Shown: one piece after another, positions 9,228 to 17,869 of the stretch
Layout: each line of letters starts with the position of its first letter
Numbering within the stretch: position 1 is the stretch's first letter
From: Pseudomonadota bacterium
Lineage (GTDB): Bacteria; Pseudomonadota; Alphaproteobacteria; Rhodospirillales; Magnetospirillaceae
Assembly: GCA_021793155.1 (NCBI GenBank)
Contig: JAJYTF010000005.1
Span: 130,203-194,202, forward strand
Length of the DNA stretch: 64,000 bases
Reading direction: 5' to 3'
Program-made: the position numbers and the translations under genes
Notes under the pieces: model-generated
What the model was told of the DNA's origin: nothing
Databases searched by the model: none
Seen by the model: only the letters and a program-made list of their open reading frames with translations

Positions 9228-10295
9228 TCAGTGCGCACCGGCGAGAGCGAGCAGCGTCCGCACCCGTTCCCAGGTGGCGGGATGGCTGCGCAACCAGCGC
9301 AGCAGCATCTGGTCCGAGGGCAGAGGAGCTAAGTCGCCGCCGTGGTGGCGCTCCAGCTTGTGCAGGGCATCGACCAGGGCCTGGGGGTCGTCGACCAGTT
9401 CCATGGCCGTAGCATCGGCGTCGAATTCGCGGATGCGCGACAACGCCAGATGCAGCAGGCGGCCGATGGCGGGCGCACCGTTGAGCAGGGTGGCAAGCGG
9501 TGCGTCCGTACCCACCGAGCGGCCATCGCGCCCCCGCAGGCACAGCAGCCCGAGCAGCGAGGTCAATGCGGTAGCGCGATGAAGTGTCTCGGCCAGGGTC
9601 AGCGCCCAACCGTCGTTGTTGCGGATATGGCCGACCTCATGGGCCAGGATGGCGCGTAATTCGCCGACTGTGAGCCCTTGCAGCAGCCCCTCGGTCACGG
9701 TGATGGCCGAGATCGAGGGTCCCCCCAAGGCGTAGGCATTCATGCCGCGCGGCTCGGGAATCAGATAGAGCGCAGGCATCCGCGGCAAGCCGGCCCGCCG
9801 GCAGATGACTTCCAACATCTCGAACAGCGCCGGCATTTCCCCGGGCAACACGAGGCGTGCACCGAAACGCTGTCGCATGGCCTCGGGCGTGATGGCGGTG
9901 GCGTCGGGCATCGGCGTGCCGCCGCGCAGCGCCCATAGCGCGCCCTCATCCCCGCCAAGGATCCAACCACACAGCGCCAGCAGAAGGATCATCGCACCGA
10001 TGACCAGACCGGATCGCCGATGGTTGACGTCGCGCAGAATCCGATGGTGAAGCCGAGGAAGGTTCCCGACAGGGGCGTGAATGCGGCAACAAAGGTCAAG
10101 GCCGAGGTGTCCCGAGGGAACTCTCATTTCGACGGTGACCATATCGCCGGCCACCGAGACAGACGAGATGCCCGGGGGTTCCTGCCCGCTGGGGGCCAGG
10201 GCCAAGGATATGACCTGCCTTTCCCGGCGATCCCGTGCGTGATCGCTAAGATTGATGTGCCATACCCGCGCACCCAAGCCGCCTAGATGAGACAA
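9228..10295 (-). CDS. M48 family membrane metalloprotease (HtpX/Ste24-like)
   Basis: A 355-residue protein. The zinc motif HEVGH is at residues 219-223, inside GELRAILAHEVGHIRNND, and the third ligand Glu290 is in REFDADATAMEL, as in M48 proteases. One strong hydrophobic helix (GLVIGAMILLLALCGWIL, about residues 96-113) anchors it, and a second hydrophobic stretch (ATALTSLLGLLCL) follows the active site. Family members degrade misfolded membrane proteins or process secreted ones. The first 90 residues (INLSDHARDRRERQVISLAL...) are not part of the usual HtpX N-terminus, so the true start could be further in. It lies downstream of the subtilisin operon on the same strand, but a terminator separates them. 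Confidence 0.85.
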   Translation of the reverse strand: MSHLGGLGARVWHINLSDHARDRRERQVISLALAPSGQEPPGISSVSVAGDMVTVEMRVPSGHLGLDLCCRIHAPVGNLPRLHHRILRDVNHRRSGLVIGAMILLLALCGWILGGDEGALWALRGGTPMPDATAITPEAMRQRFGARLVLPGEMPALFEMLEVICRRAGLPRMPALYLIPEPRGMNAYALGGPSISAITVTEGLLQGLTVGELRAILAHEVGHIRNNDGWALTLAETLHRATALTSLLGLLCLRGRDGRSVGTDAPLATLLNGAPAIGRLLHLALSRIREFDADATAMELVDDPQALVDALHKLERHHGGDLAPLPSDQMLLRWLRSHPATWERVRTLLALAGAH

Positions 10296-10397
10296 TTCTC
10301 AACCTCTGGCTACTATCACGGAAGTGTCAAACACCAGTGTAGCCTTAGAGGATGTCAATACGACGTTAATTGCCGCGCACCTCCAGTCGGATACGCA

Positions 10398-10430
10398 TAA
10401 ATAAAAGCGCCGAAGATTTCTCCGGCGCTT
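10398..10430 (-). terminator. Rho-independent terminator of the protease operon
   Basis: Read on the minus strand, AAGCGCCG-N10-CGGCGCTT is followed by TTATTTAT. It lies 26 bases past the stop codon of the subtilisin-like gene and marks the end of that three-gene operon. Confidence 0.88.
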
Positions 10431-10455
10431 CGAGGCAGTGAAATTCGCGGGCGGG

Positions 10456-12279
10456 TCAGATGCCGGCCAGCATCATGGCCGAACGGAGCTCGCGCAGGCC
10501 GGCCTCGACCGGCATTGCCATGGCGGTCGGCGACGGCCGCCACGCCGTCAAGGGCATATGCCCGACAGCCGCCGGCCCACGGGGCGGCTCGGTCACCGCC
10601 GAGGGCCCGCCACCGGCCAAGCCAGCCGCGCGCATGGCGTCGCGCATCTGGTCAAGAGCGCCCGCGCTGGAGCCCCACGCGGCCGCCACTCGGTTCCATG
10701 GATGAGCCACCTGTTCGAGGCCAAGGGCGCAGGGCGCATCGATCATGCCAGCGCCGGTCCGCGCCGGATCGCCCAGCGGCTGTGCGGTTTCCTTGAGAAT
10801 TTGGAACAATCGCTCGACCCGACTGGAATTACGCGTGGCGTAGCCGCTGCGGAAATCGGCGTGATGGCCGAGCACCAGCGCAGCCAATGCTGCGACATGG
10901 GGAGCGGCGATAGAGGTTCCATCCCAGGCCGCAAAACCGTCGGGCGACTGGCAGGAAACCACCGCGACGCCCGGTGCCGCCAAGTCGACCTCGGGCCCGG
11001 CGCAGGAAAAGGCCGGAGCAAACCTGCCATCGCTACCGATCCGCGCCGATTCGGCATAGGCGGCCGCTGGGCTGTTGCCGGGATAGGAGCCTTCCTGCCC
11101 GGCCGCACCGACGGCCAGCACATGCGGCGAACAGGCGGGAAACTGCACCGGCCCGCTCCTGCTTCCAGCGGCGGCAACCATCGCTAGACCTCGCTGCTTG
11201 GCCGCAACGATCCGCCGCTCGACGATGGCCGAACCATGGTCGCAGCCGAAACCCAGGCAGGCGACGTCGATGCCGGCGGCAAGGCAATAATCGAGCGCCG
11301 CCACCAGGTCGCTGCAATGCGCATCGGCCGGCAGCCTACAGACATGGACTTCGGCCTCGGGTGCATACCCGCGGATGGCCGTATCACCGGAGGGCTGGGC
11401 AGCGAGAATCCCCGCGCAGGCCGTGCCATGGCCGGTGGGATCTTGCGCCCAGGAGCGTTCCTTGCCACCCGACGTATCGAATCCCTCTCGGGTCTTCTGC
11501 AACAGTTTGTGGCTCGTCGCCACCCCGCTGTCGATCAACGCGATCCTGACGCCGGCCCCTCCATAGCCGGCGGGAAGCCGGTCGAACCGCACGGCGCGCT
11601 CACCCCACCCGGCTTCCTTGCAATCGAGAGGCTTCAGCGGCACGGCATTGACCCCGTCGGCCTGGAGGCGCGGCCTGCTGATCCATACGCCCCAATAGCC
11701 GGCCCGAGGTCTTACCACCAGCCCTGACACCGTCTCCGTGCTCTCGCCGTAGAGCGCAAGCGCCACCCGCCCATCGGCGCCGGTGGATCCTTCCGCTACC
11801 CTCTGTCGGCCGAACAACTGCACCTGCGCATGCTCAATCGGCTCATCACTTTCGCCAAGCACCTGGATCGTCGTCGTGAAGACGGCCCCCGGGGGTGCGG
11901 CGACGCCCGGCATCGGCAGCACCGGGCCAACCGAGGCGGCTGCCAACAGCGGATGGTCGATCTCGACCAGCCAGTCCCCCTGTTCCGACCGAGCCAAGGC
12001 CTCAGCCCGTTCTGCCGGCATCCGGGCCACGATCACCGGCGAAGCCTGCCCTGCGGCGTTCAGGCTGCGGAGCAACTCGACACCGTCGAGACCGCGCAGG
12101 CGTTCCTTGATCGCTTCCTCGCCCGAACCGCCCCCGAGCGGCATGATCATGTACCGACGGTGACGGCTGTCTACCCTTTGCCGGGCGCCGGCCCGCGCGG
12201 CAGCCGCTTCTCCGCCGGCCTTGGCCGCGGAGCGGGCTGGCGTGTCGCTGCCGCGGGATTCTTCCGGTTTCACACTCAT
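10456..12279 (-). CDS. Subtilisin-like S8 protease, leaderless, with atypical oxyanion position
   Basis: A 607-residue S8 protease. Catalytic residues are Asp250 (RIALIDSG), His284 (DPTGHGTACAG) and Ser456 (WDGTSIAAPHVAAL). The usual oxyanion Asn (AAGN) is Ser373 here (VAAAGSRSGPVQFPA). Parts in order: a charged, Ala-rich N-terminus without signal peptide (1-42); a possible inhibitor-type propeptide (RYMIMPLGGGSGEEAIKERL, 43-110); a beta domain with carboxypeptidase-regulatory flavour (TTTIQVLGESDEPIEHAQVQLFG, 134-190); the peptidase domain (about 240-470); and a C-terminal region of 130 residues ending in a Pro-rich, possibly disordered tail. It is the last gene of an operon with a Gln-rich repeat protein and a small helical protein, 9 bases after the latter, so those are likely partners or substrates. 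With no leader it should act in the cytoplasm or leave by another route. Confidence 0.9.
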   Translation of the reverse strand: MSVKPEESRGSDTPARSAAKAGGEAAAARAGARQRVDSRHRRYMIMPLGGGSGEEAIKERLRGLDGVELLRSLNAAGQASPVIVARMPAERAEALARSEQGDWLVEIDHPLLAAASVGPVLPMPGVAAPPGAVFTTTIQVLGESDEPIEHAQVQLFGRQRVAEGSTGADGRVALALYGESTETVSGLVVRPRAGYWGVWISRPRLQADGVNAVPLKPLDCKEAGWGERAVRFDRLPAGYGGAGVRIALIDSGVATSHKLLQKTREGFDTSGGKERSWAQDPTGHGTACAGILAAQPSGDTAIRGYAPEAEVHVCRLPADAHCSDLVAALDYCLAAGIDVACLGFGCDHGSAIVERRIVAAKQRGLAMVAAAGSRSGPVQFPACSPHVLAVGAAGQEGSYPGNSPAAAYAESARIGSDGRFAPAFSCAGPEVDLAAPGVAVVSCQSPDGFAAWDGTSIAAPHVAALAALVLGHHADFRSGYATRNSSRVERLFQILKETAQPLGDPARTGAGMIDAPCALGLEQVAHPWNRVAAAWGSSAGALDQMRDAMRAAGLAGGGPSAVTEPPRGPAAVGHMPLTAWRPSPTAMAMPVEAGLRELRSAMMLAGI

Positions 12280-12288
12280 CGCACCCTC

Positions 12289-12792
12289 TCAATGGGTCAT
12301 GGTGGTGACCGCCTGGAACTGTGCCCCCGCCGGTCCGGCAGAGCGCAATGGCGGCAGCTGCGGATCGGTCTGGCGCAACGCCGTGACAAGGCGATAGGCA
12401 TGCCAGATCAGGGCGAAGGCTTGGCCGTAGTCCCGCGCCGCATAGCAGCGTGCCGCCTGTGTGACCAGGGCGACACCATTTTCCAGCCCCGCATGGCGTT
12501 CCGCATTGGCCTCCACATAGGACGACAAGGTCCGCAGGCTGTCCGCCACCATGTCCTGCACGAAATTCACCGCCGCCTGGTGGTCGATCATCGGGTCCGG
12601 GGCCGTCGCCCCCTGCAACATCTGCAGCATATGTCCCTGACCGGCAATCGGCGCGATCTGTTCGGCCGTCGCCGACTGGATGCGCATCAGCAACGGCATC
12701 AGGCTACCCAGCAGCGTGACGAGGGTCTGCGCGTCGGATGACGGCTGAGGCCCCCCCGCCCCCGCCGACATCGTAGGAATGGGATTTGCCAT
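12289..12792 (-). CDS. Small helical protein of the protease operon, unknown function
   Basis: A 167-residue protein without signal peptide or membrane segment. The ATG at 12792 is preceded by GGAGACTT-like bases. The N-terminal 20 residues are Gly/Pro/Ser rich; residues 22-40 (DAQTLVTLLGSLMPLLMRIQ) form an amphipathic helix that resembles the VVRQLVPLLPQIL helix repeated in the neighbouring Gln-rich protein. The rest is predicted all helical (AAVNFVQDMVADSLRTL, YGQAFALIWHAYRLVTAL) with a TPR-like look in ARCYAARDYGQAFALIWHAY. I do not recognise the family. Position between the Gln-rich protein gene and the protease gene suggests a bridging or chaperone role; this is inference. Confidence 0.7.
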   Translation of the reverse strand: MANPIPTMSAGAGGPQPSSDAQTLVTLLGSLMPLLMRIQSATAEQIAPIAGQGHMLQMLQGATAPDPMIDHQAAVNFVQDMVADSLRTLSSYVEANAERHAGLENGVALVTQAARCYAARDYGQAFALIWHAYRLVTALRQTDPQLPPLRSAGPAGAQFQAVTTMTH

Positions 12793-12875
12793 GAGAAGTC
12801 TCCTTCCTGGATGGGGCCGGGGAGCCGTTCCGGGGCGAACCCCGGCGGCAGCTCCCCGGCGCGGCAGAATGGCGG

Positions 12876-13679
12876 CTAGATATTGCGCTGCTGAGTGAAG
12901 CTCTGCAGGTTGCCGATGACCTGGGGAATGACGCTGACCAGCTGGCGGACAACCTCACCCACATCCTGCTGGGTCAATTGCCGGGACTGCTGCCCCCATC
13001 CCCCTTGGCCGCCGAAGGCCGCCTGGAACGAGGGTAACCCCTGCTGGCCGAAGGGCTGCTGCATCATGGTCTGGGCGAAGGGATGCTGGGTGAATGGGTG
13101 CTGTCCGCTCATTTGCTGGGTAAACGGGTTGTACGCCCCCGTCATCTGCCCCAGGCTGCCCGTCGTTCCCTGCGTGCCGAACCCGCCGTACATCGCCGTG
13201 GCGGCCTGCTGCGGGATCTGGCCCTGCAGCAGACCGACGATCTGCGGCACGATGGGCAGGATCTGCCGCACGACTTCATTTACGTCCTGCTGCGTGAGCA
13301 TCCGCTGCTGCGTCTGCCCGAATCCGTAGCCGAATGCCGCCTGAGGCTGCTGTTGCGCTTGTGCCAGGATCTGAGGCAGCAACGGCACCAACTGGCGGAC
13401 GACATCACCCACTTCCTGCTGCGACAGCTGGCGCTGCGGCTGCCCCCAACCGGTGGTGCCGGCCTGGCCCCAGATGCTCGTTGTCGGCTGTCCGAACTGC
13501 TGGCCCCCGTATTGGCCGTATTGCTGACCATAGGCGGCCAATCCAGGCAGTTGCCCCCATCCCTGCAGCCCGATGTTGCCTTGGTGCTGACCGAATGAGG
13601 GATTGGTCAGCCCGGTGTTCATGCCCCATTGCTGCGGGTTTTGTTGGGAAGCCTGCTGCTGGACGTCGTAATAGGTCAT
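12876..13679 (-). CDS. Gln/Gly-rich protein with three copies of a helical repeat, unknown function
   Basis: A 267-residue protein starting MTYYDVQQQASQQ, with no signal peptide. Three copies of a motif of about 22 residues occur at roughly 84-105, 127-149 and 234-256; the shared core is QQ[DE]V[GN][DE]VVRQ[LI], followed by a hydrophobic PxxPQ[IV] half. Between them lie low-complexity segments rich in Q, G, F, Y, P and N (AAYGQQYGQYGGQQFGQ; HPFTQHPFAQTMMQQPF), similar in composition to prion-like or phase-separating regions. It is the first gene of an operon with a small helical protein and a leaderless subtilisin. I cannot name a family. Self-association through the repeats and processing by the protease are plausible inferences. 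Confidence 0.72.
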   Translation of the reverse strand: MTYYDVQQQASQQNPQQWGMNTGLTNPSFGQHQGNIGLQGWGQLPGLAAYGQQYGQYGGQQFGQPTTSIWGQAGTTGWGQPQRQLSQQEVGDVVRQLVPLLPQILAQAQQQPQAAFGYGFGQTQQRMLTQQDVNEVVRQILPIVPQIVGLLQGQIPQQAATAMYGGFGTQGTTGSLGQMTGAYNPFTQQMSGQHPFTQHPFAQTMMQQPFGQQGLPSFQAAFGGQGGWGQQSRQLTQQDVGEVVRQLVSVIPQVIGNLQSFTQQRNI

Positions 13680-14183
13680 GTTGCTCTCCCTATTCTGTCG
13701 CCCTGGCTGCGGCCCGCCGAAACAAACGTAGTCTGCGCCTCTCTCAGGAGAGGTAGCGACCTCCCCTCGGCGGACCCACCACCGGGCATGTCGCGTTGGC
13801 GCTGAAGTGGAGAGGTTCGATCCCCCGATTCAAGGGCGGTCGCCTAGGCTCGCGAGCAGCTACCCCGGCGGAGCAGTCGCCGGAAGCCCTATTGGTCGCC
13901 CGGAAGTGTATCGCCCGGTTGGCGCCCCCCTGTTCCCTGCCGATCGAGGCGGAAGGAAAGCCGATCGCCGAACGGCGGGAAGCCAAATGCTTATGGCCGC
14001 CCCGTTCCGCCAGGCCACGAACATTGCCGGCATTTCTCGCCTCCGCGCCGCTGGCAGGGAGGCGGGAAGCCTGGGCTAACCTGCAGGAGGGCCTCCCTCC
14101 AACGGGCAATGCCGGGGTGTCCGCTTCCCGCCAACATTGGTAGCACCTGCTGGATGCCCTGCAGAAGAGGTGCGGAGGCCGAC
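13680..14183. other. Intergenic region between divergent operons, no gene seen
   Basis: About 500 bases between the start of the Gln-rich gene (minus) and the hybrid kinase gene (plus). It should carry both promoters. A short GAGGT-AGCG-ACCTC hairpin lies near 13750. An open frame on the minus strand (13744-14109) has Arg/Pro/Gly-rich nonsense composition and I do not accept it. No tRNA could be folded around the GGTTCGATC seen at 13813. Confidence 0.4.
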
Positions 14184-15881
14184 ATGGTGGGAATTGCGGC
14201 CGCGGTCCTGGCTGCCGCGGGCTTGTTGCTGGGTGGCTTGTCCCTGCGCCTGGCGGCTGGCCTGCGTGAACTGTCAGCGGAAGTTGCCCGCTGGCGCGGC
14301 GAAGCCGAAAAGGCCAAGGAAGAGGAGCGGATATCCGAGGAGACTCTCCACCATTGCGCCGATGTCCTGCGCTCCATCGCCTCGGCGCTGCCGGTGGGCC
14401 TGGTGGCCATCAACCGCGACGCCCGGGTGGAACTCTGGAACCACGCGGCAGAGACCATCCTGGGCTACACGGCGGAGGAAATGGTCGGTGAGCCCGCACC
14501 CACCAAAGTATTCATGTCGGTCGCCGAAGATCACGACGCCGGAGCCGCCGACATGTTTTTGCGCATGGTTACCGGCCAGTCGTTGAAGAGTGAAGAGGTG
14601 CGTTGTCGCCGCAAGGATGGGTCGGCGGTCGAGGCATCGTTCTCGGGTGCCCCGCTGATAGACTCCGACGACCGCATCCGCGGCGCCATCTGTGTCTTCG
14701 AAGACCTGACGCACCGTAACGCCATGGCCCGCGCCCTGTACCAGGCACAGAAGATGGAGGCGGTCGGGCAGTTGACAGGCGGCATGGCCCATGACTTCAA
14801 CAACATCCTGGGCGTCGCCATCGGCAATCTCGATCTGGTGGAGGAGCAGATTTCTGATCGCCCCGCCACGGCCGCCCTGGTCAAGTCGGCCCTCGACGCC
14901 CTCCTGCGCGGCGCCGAGCTGACCCGAGCCCTGCTGGCTTTTGCCCGGCGGCAACCGTTGCGGCCGTCGGTGGTGGATGTGGCCGACCTGCTCGGCGCCA
15001 CCATGAAGGTGTTGAGCAGAACGCTGGGCGAACAGGTCCAAGTCTCTTTGCAAATCGCGCGCGCCCTCTGGCCGGTGGTGGCCGACCCGGCGCAACTGGA
15101 ATCGGCCGTCACCAACCTGTCGATCAACGCCCGCGACGCCATGCCCAGTGGTGGTCACCTGACCATCACTGCGCGGAATGTCATCCTCGACGACGATGCC
15201 GGTGCCCGCCTGCAGGAGGTCGAGCCAGGCGAATACGTCGCCATCGAAGTCAGCGACACCGGCAGCGGGATGTCGAGTGAGGTGCTGGCCCACGCCTTCG
15301 AGCCTTTTTTCACCACCAAGGCGCCCGGGCAGGGAACAGGTTTGGGGCTGTCGATGGTTTATGGCTTTGCCAAGCAGTCGGGCGGGCAGATCAAGCTCTA
15401 CAGTGAACCGGGTATCGGAACGACGGTCAGACTCTACCTGCCGCGAGCCGCCCCGGCCAGAGGCCAGGGCCGTGCGCAGGAGACGGCGGGCAGCAAGCTG
15501 CGCGGCGGAAGGGAGGCGGTGCTTGTGGTGGACGACAACGCCGAGGTCCGCCGCATGGTCCATCAGCAACTGACCAGCCTCGGCTACCGTGTCCTGCAGG
15601 CCGAGGACGGGGGCAAAGCCCTTGCGCTGCTGGAAAACACGCCTGAGGTAGATCTTCTGTTCACCGATGTGATCATGCCGCACGGCATGGATGGTTTCGC
15701 CCTGGCCGAACAGGCCCAGCGGCGCCGGCCGGAGCTGAAGGTGCTGTTCACCTCGGGCTTCCCTGGCGCCTCGGTTTCCGCCGGCCGCGGACTGGACGAC
15801 AGCATGGCGTTCATTGGCAAGCCCTACCGGCGGCAGGAACTGGCGCAGGCGATACGCGGAATCCTGGACAGCAAAGGATGA
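14184..15881 (+). CDS. Hybrid sensor histidine kinase (TM-PAS-HisKA-HATPase-REC)
   Basis: A 565-residue protein from the ATG at 14184, which follows GCGGAGG at a good distance. One N-terminal membrane helix (VGIAAAVLAAAGLLLGGLSL) is followed by a short coiled coil, a PAS domain (LPVGLVAINRDARVELWNHAAETILGYTAEEMVG), a HisKA box with the phosphorylated His in GGMAHDFNNILGV, a HATPase domain (DPAQLESAVTNLSINARDAM, GTGLGLSMVYGFAKQSGG) and a C-terminal receiver with its Asp in VDLLFTDVIMPHGMDGF. The DFNN type of H-box is common in alphaproteobacterial hybrid kinases. The next gene, a REC-EAL protein, starts 4 bases after its stop, so the pair probably forms a phosphorelay controlling c-di-GMP breakdown. 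The input signal is unknown. Confidence 0.92.
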   Translation: MVGIAAAVLAAAGLLLGGLSLRLAAGLRELSAEVARWRGEAEKAKEEERISEETLHHCADVLRSIASALPVGLVAINRDARVELWNHAAETILGYTAEEMVGEPAPTKVFMSVAEDHDAGAADMFLRMVTGQSLKSEEVRCRRKDGSAVEASFSGAPLIDSDDRIRGAICVFEDLTHRNAMARALYQAQKMEAVGQLTGGMAHDFNNILGVAIGNLDLVEEQISDRPATAALVKSALDALLRGAELTRALLAFARRQPLRPSVVDVADLLGATMKVLSRTLGEQVQVSLQIARALWPVVADPAQLESAVTNLSINARDAMPSGGHLTITARNVILDDDAGARLQEVEPGEYVAIEVSDTGSGMSSEVLAHAFEPFFTTKAPGQGTGLGLSMVYGFAKQSGGQIKLYSEPGIGTTVRLYLPRAAPARGQGRAQETAGSKLRGGREAVLVVDDNAEVRRMVHQQLTSLGYRVLQAEDGGKALALLENTPEVDLLFTDVIMPHGMDGFALAEQAQRRRPELKVLFTSGFPGASVSAGRGLDDSMAFIGKPYRRQELAQAIRGILDSKG

Positions 15882-15885
15882 GGAT

Positions 15886-17049
15886 ATGACCGACAGGCTG
15901 ATGGTCATGGACGACGAAGCCGAATACGCAGCCTTCGTCGCCAAAGTCGGCGAAGGCTTGGGATACGAGGTGCGGACGACCGACGATCCGGGGCAGTTCC
16001 GGCGTTGGCTGGCAGAATGGCGCCCGAGCCATATCGCCCTCGACCTCGCCATGCCCCAGGTCGACGGCATCGAAATGCTGCGCTATCTGGCCAGCCAGGC
16101 GTCGCGGGCACGCATCCTGATCATGAGCGGCTTCGACGCCCGGGTGGTGGACGCCGCCCGCCGGCTGGGTATCGAGCGCGGTCTCGATATCATCGGCAGC
16201 TTGCAGAAGCCGATCCGCGCCAAGGAACTGCGGGCTGTCCTCGACGAGAACCGCTCCGGCTCGACCGAAGTCAACCGCGAGAGCCTCGACCACGCTCTTG
16301 CCATCGGCGAGATCGTCCCGTTCTACCAGCCGAAGGTGGACCTCCGGTCATGGCGCCCCATCGGCTTCGAAGCCCTGGCGCGATGGCAGCATGGCCAGCG
16401 AGGCACCATATCGCCCGAAGAATTCGTCCCCTTGGCGGAAACCAGCGGACAGATCGACCGGTTGACCGAAACCGTGACCACCCGCGCCCTGGTTCAGTCT
16501 CGCCAATGGGAAGAAGACGGGATGGCGGTGAACTTGGCTATCAACCTATCGGCTCACAATCTGGATGATGAGGATCTGGCCGACCGCATCGAAACGCTTT
16601 GCTGGGCGACAGGGGCGAAGAAGGAACACATAACCTTCGAGGTCACCGAAACAGCCGCGATGGCCGATCCGGTTCGCGGCCTCGACATCCTGACGCGATT
16701 GCGCATCAAGGGGTTCAAGCTGTCCATCGACGATTTCGGCACCGGCTATTCGTCGCTGGTGCTGCTGCGCCGCCTGCCCTTTTCCGAATTGAAGATCGAC
16801 CGCTCTTTCGTCTGCGATTGCGACCGCTCGACCGAGGCGCGGGTGATCGTCAAAACCATGGTCGACCTGGCCCACAACCTGGGCATGTCGGTGGTCGGCG
16901 AAGGGGTGGAAACGGACGACGTCGCCCAGGTCCTGGCCGAGCTGGGCTGCGACAGCGGACAGGGATACGCCATCGCCCGCCCGATGGAGGCGCAGCAGGT
17001 GCCCGCCTGGCTCGCCCGCTGGGGAACGGGCGGCGAGACGCATGCTTGA
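15886..17049 (+). CDS. Response regulator with EAL c-di-GMP phosphodiesterase domain
   Basis: A 387-residue REC-EAL protein. The receiver (residues 1-125) has the acidic pair in MVMDDEAEY and the phospho-acceptor Asp in HIALDLAMPQVDG. The EAL domain follows (about 140-380) with the family motifs intact: FYQPKVDLRSWRPIGFEALARW, LSIDDFGTGYSSL, ELKIDRSF and VVGEGVETDD. It should hydrolyse c-di-GMP when switched by phosphorylation. The start at 15886 follows the kinase stop at 15881 with GGATGAGG as binding site, so translation is coupled to the hybrid kinase gene. There is no GGDEF domain. Confidence 0.93.
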   Translation: MTDRLMVMDDEAEYAAFVAKVGEGLGYEVRTTDDPGQFRRWLAEWRPSHIALDLAMPQVDGIEMLRYLASQASRARILIMSGFDARVVDAARRLGIERGLDIIGSLQKPIRAKELRAVLDENRSGSTEVNRESLDHALAIGEIVPFYQPKVDLRSWRPIGFEALARWQHGQRGTISPEEFVPLAETSGQIDRLTETVTTRALVQSRQWEEDGMAVNLAINLSAHNLDDEDLADRIETLCWATGAKKEHITFEVTETAAMADPVRGLDILTRLRIKGFKLSIDDFGTGYSSLVLLRRLPFSELKIDRSFVCDCDRSTEARVIVKTMVDLAHNLGMSVVGEGVETDDVAQVLAELGCDSGQGYAIARPMEAQQVPAWLARWGTGGETHA

Positions 17050-17356
17050 CCGACCGTGACCGCAAGACCATCCCCCGACACCGTCGGCCGGATTTCGTCA
17101 GCGGTGCCACATGCCCACGCCACCCGGCAACCTTGACGAGGCCCTCAGGTCATCAGGATCCAGGTCAGCGTTCCTGCACGTCGGTGGAATTTACACGTTG
17201 ACGACCCACGGCGGCATGTCCGGTCAAAAAATACGTTCATTCCAGCCATTGGCACAATACGTGAATACAATAATCTGGCGCAGATCTTTCAACCGATTGT
17301 CGCACTACTTATTCCGAGAAGCTGTTATCGACAATACGTTTGGTTGGGAGCAATCA
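17050..17356. other. Upstream region of the PEP-CTERM gene with repeated AATACGT
   Basis: About 300 bases with lower GC than the surroundings. The heptamer AATACGT occurs three times (near 17226, 17253 and 17333). The same heptamer is in the dyad upstream of tsdB. No gene is seen. Confidence 0.35.
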
Positions 17357-17851
17357 ATGAAGGCACGCCTGATAAGAATGACGGTAGCGACTCTTGCTAT
17401 AATCGCCGGGATGACGGCGGTCGCCGGACAGACCTTGGCCGCCCCCACCACTTATGCCTTTCAGACATACGACAATCCCGCTGATGTGACCTTCAATCAG
17501 TTGCTGGGAATCAACAACGGCGGGACGATTGCCGGCTATTTCGGCAGCGGCGCGGCCGTCCACCCGAATAAAGGCTACACCTTCAAGCCGCCGAGTTCCT
17601 ATACCAACGAAAACGCCCTCGGCTCGGTTCAGACGCAGGTGACCGGGATCAACAATATCGGCACCACAACCTTCAACGGGGTCAATGATAGGGGCCAGAT
17701 CGTCGGGTTCTACGTCGACGCCGCAGGAAACACCGATGGCCTCGTGGCCAATCCCGTGCCCGAGCCCGCCTCCTTCGCCATCCTTGGGATCGGCCTGGTC
17801 GGTCTGTCCCGCCATCGCCGGCGGCGGGCTAACCAGCCAAACGGCACCTGA
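17357..17851 (+). CDS. PEP-CTERM sorting domain protein with HAF-type repeats
   Basis: A 164-residue exported protein. The ATG at 17357 opens a signal peptide (MKARLIRMTVATLAIIAGMTAVAGQTLAA). The body holds short HAF-like repeats of the type GINNGGTIAGYF and GVNDRGQIVGFYVDAAG. The C-terminus has the full PEP-CTERM tripartite signal: VPEPAS, a hydrophobic helix (FAILGIGLVGL) and a basic tail (SRHRRRRANQ). Such proteins are cut and anchored or released by exosortase (EpsH/XrtA family), usually in exopolysaccharide-producing bacteria. No exosortase gene is present in the window, so it must act from elsewhere. An in-frame upstream extension to 17111 exists but would hide the leader. Confidence 0.9.
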   Translation: MKARLIRMTVATLAIIAGMTAVAGQTLAAPTTYAFQTYDNPADVTFNQLLGINNGGTIAGYFGSGAAVHPNKGYTFKPPSSYTNENALGSVQTQVTGINNIGTTTFNGVNDRGQIVGFYVDAAGNTDGLVANPVPEPASFAILGIGLVGLSRHRRRRANQPNGT

Positions 17852-17869
17852 AGTCGAGCAGGTCTCTGA

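Noticed and set aside
13800-13880. GGTTCGATC, resembling a tRNA T-loop
   Set aside because: The flanking bases do not pair as a T-stem and no acceptor or anticodon arm could be folded.
13744-14109. 121-codon minus-strand frame in the gap before the hybrid kinase
   Set aside because: Arg/Ala/Gly-rich without leader, domain or ribosome binding site.
14274-16070. Long minus-strand frame opposite the hybrid kinase
   Set aside because: No recognisable domain; the plus-strand kinase and EAL motifs account for this region.
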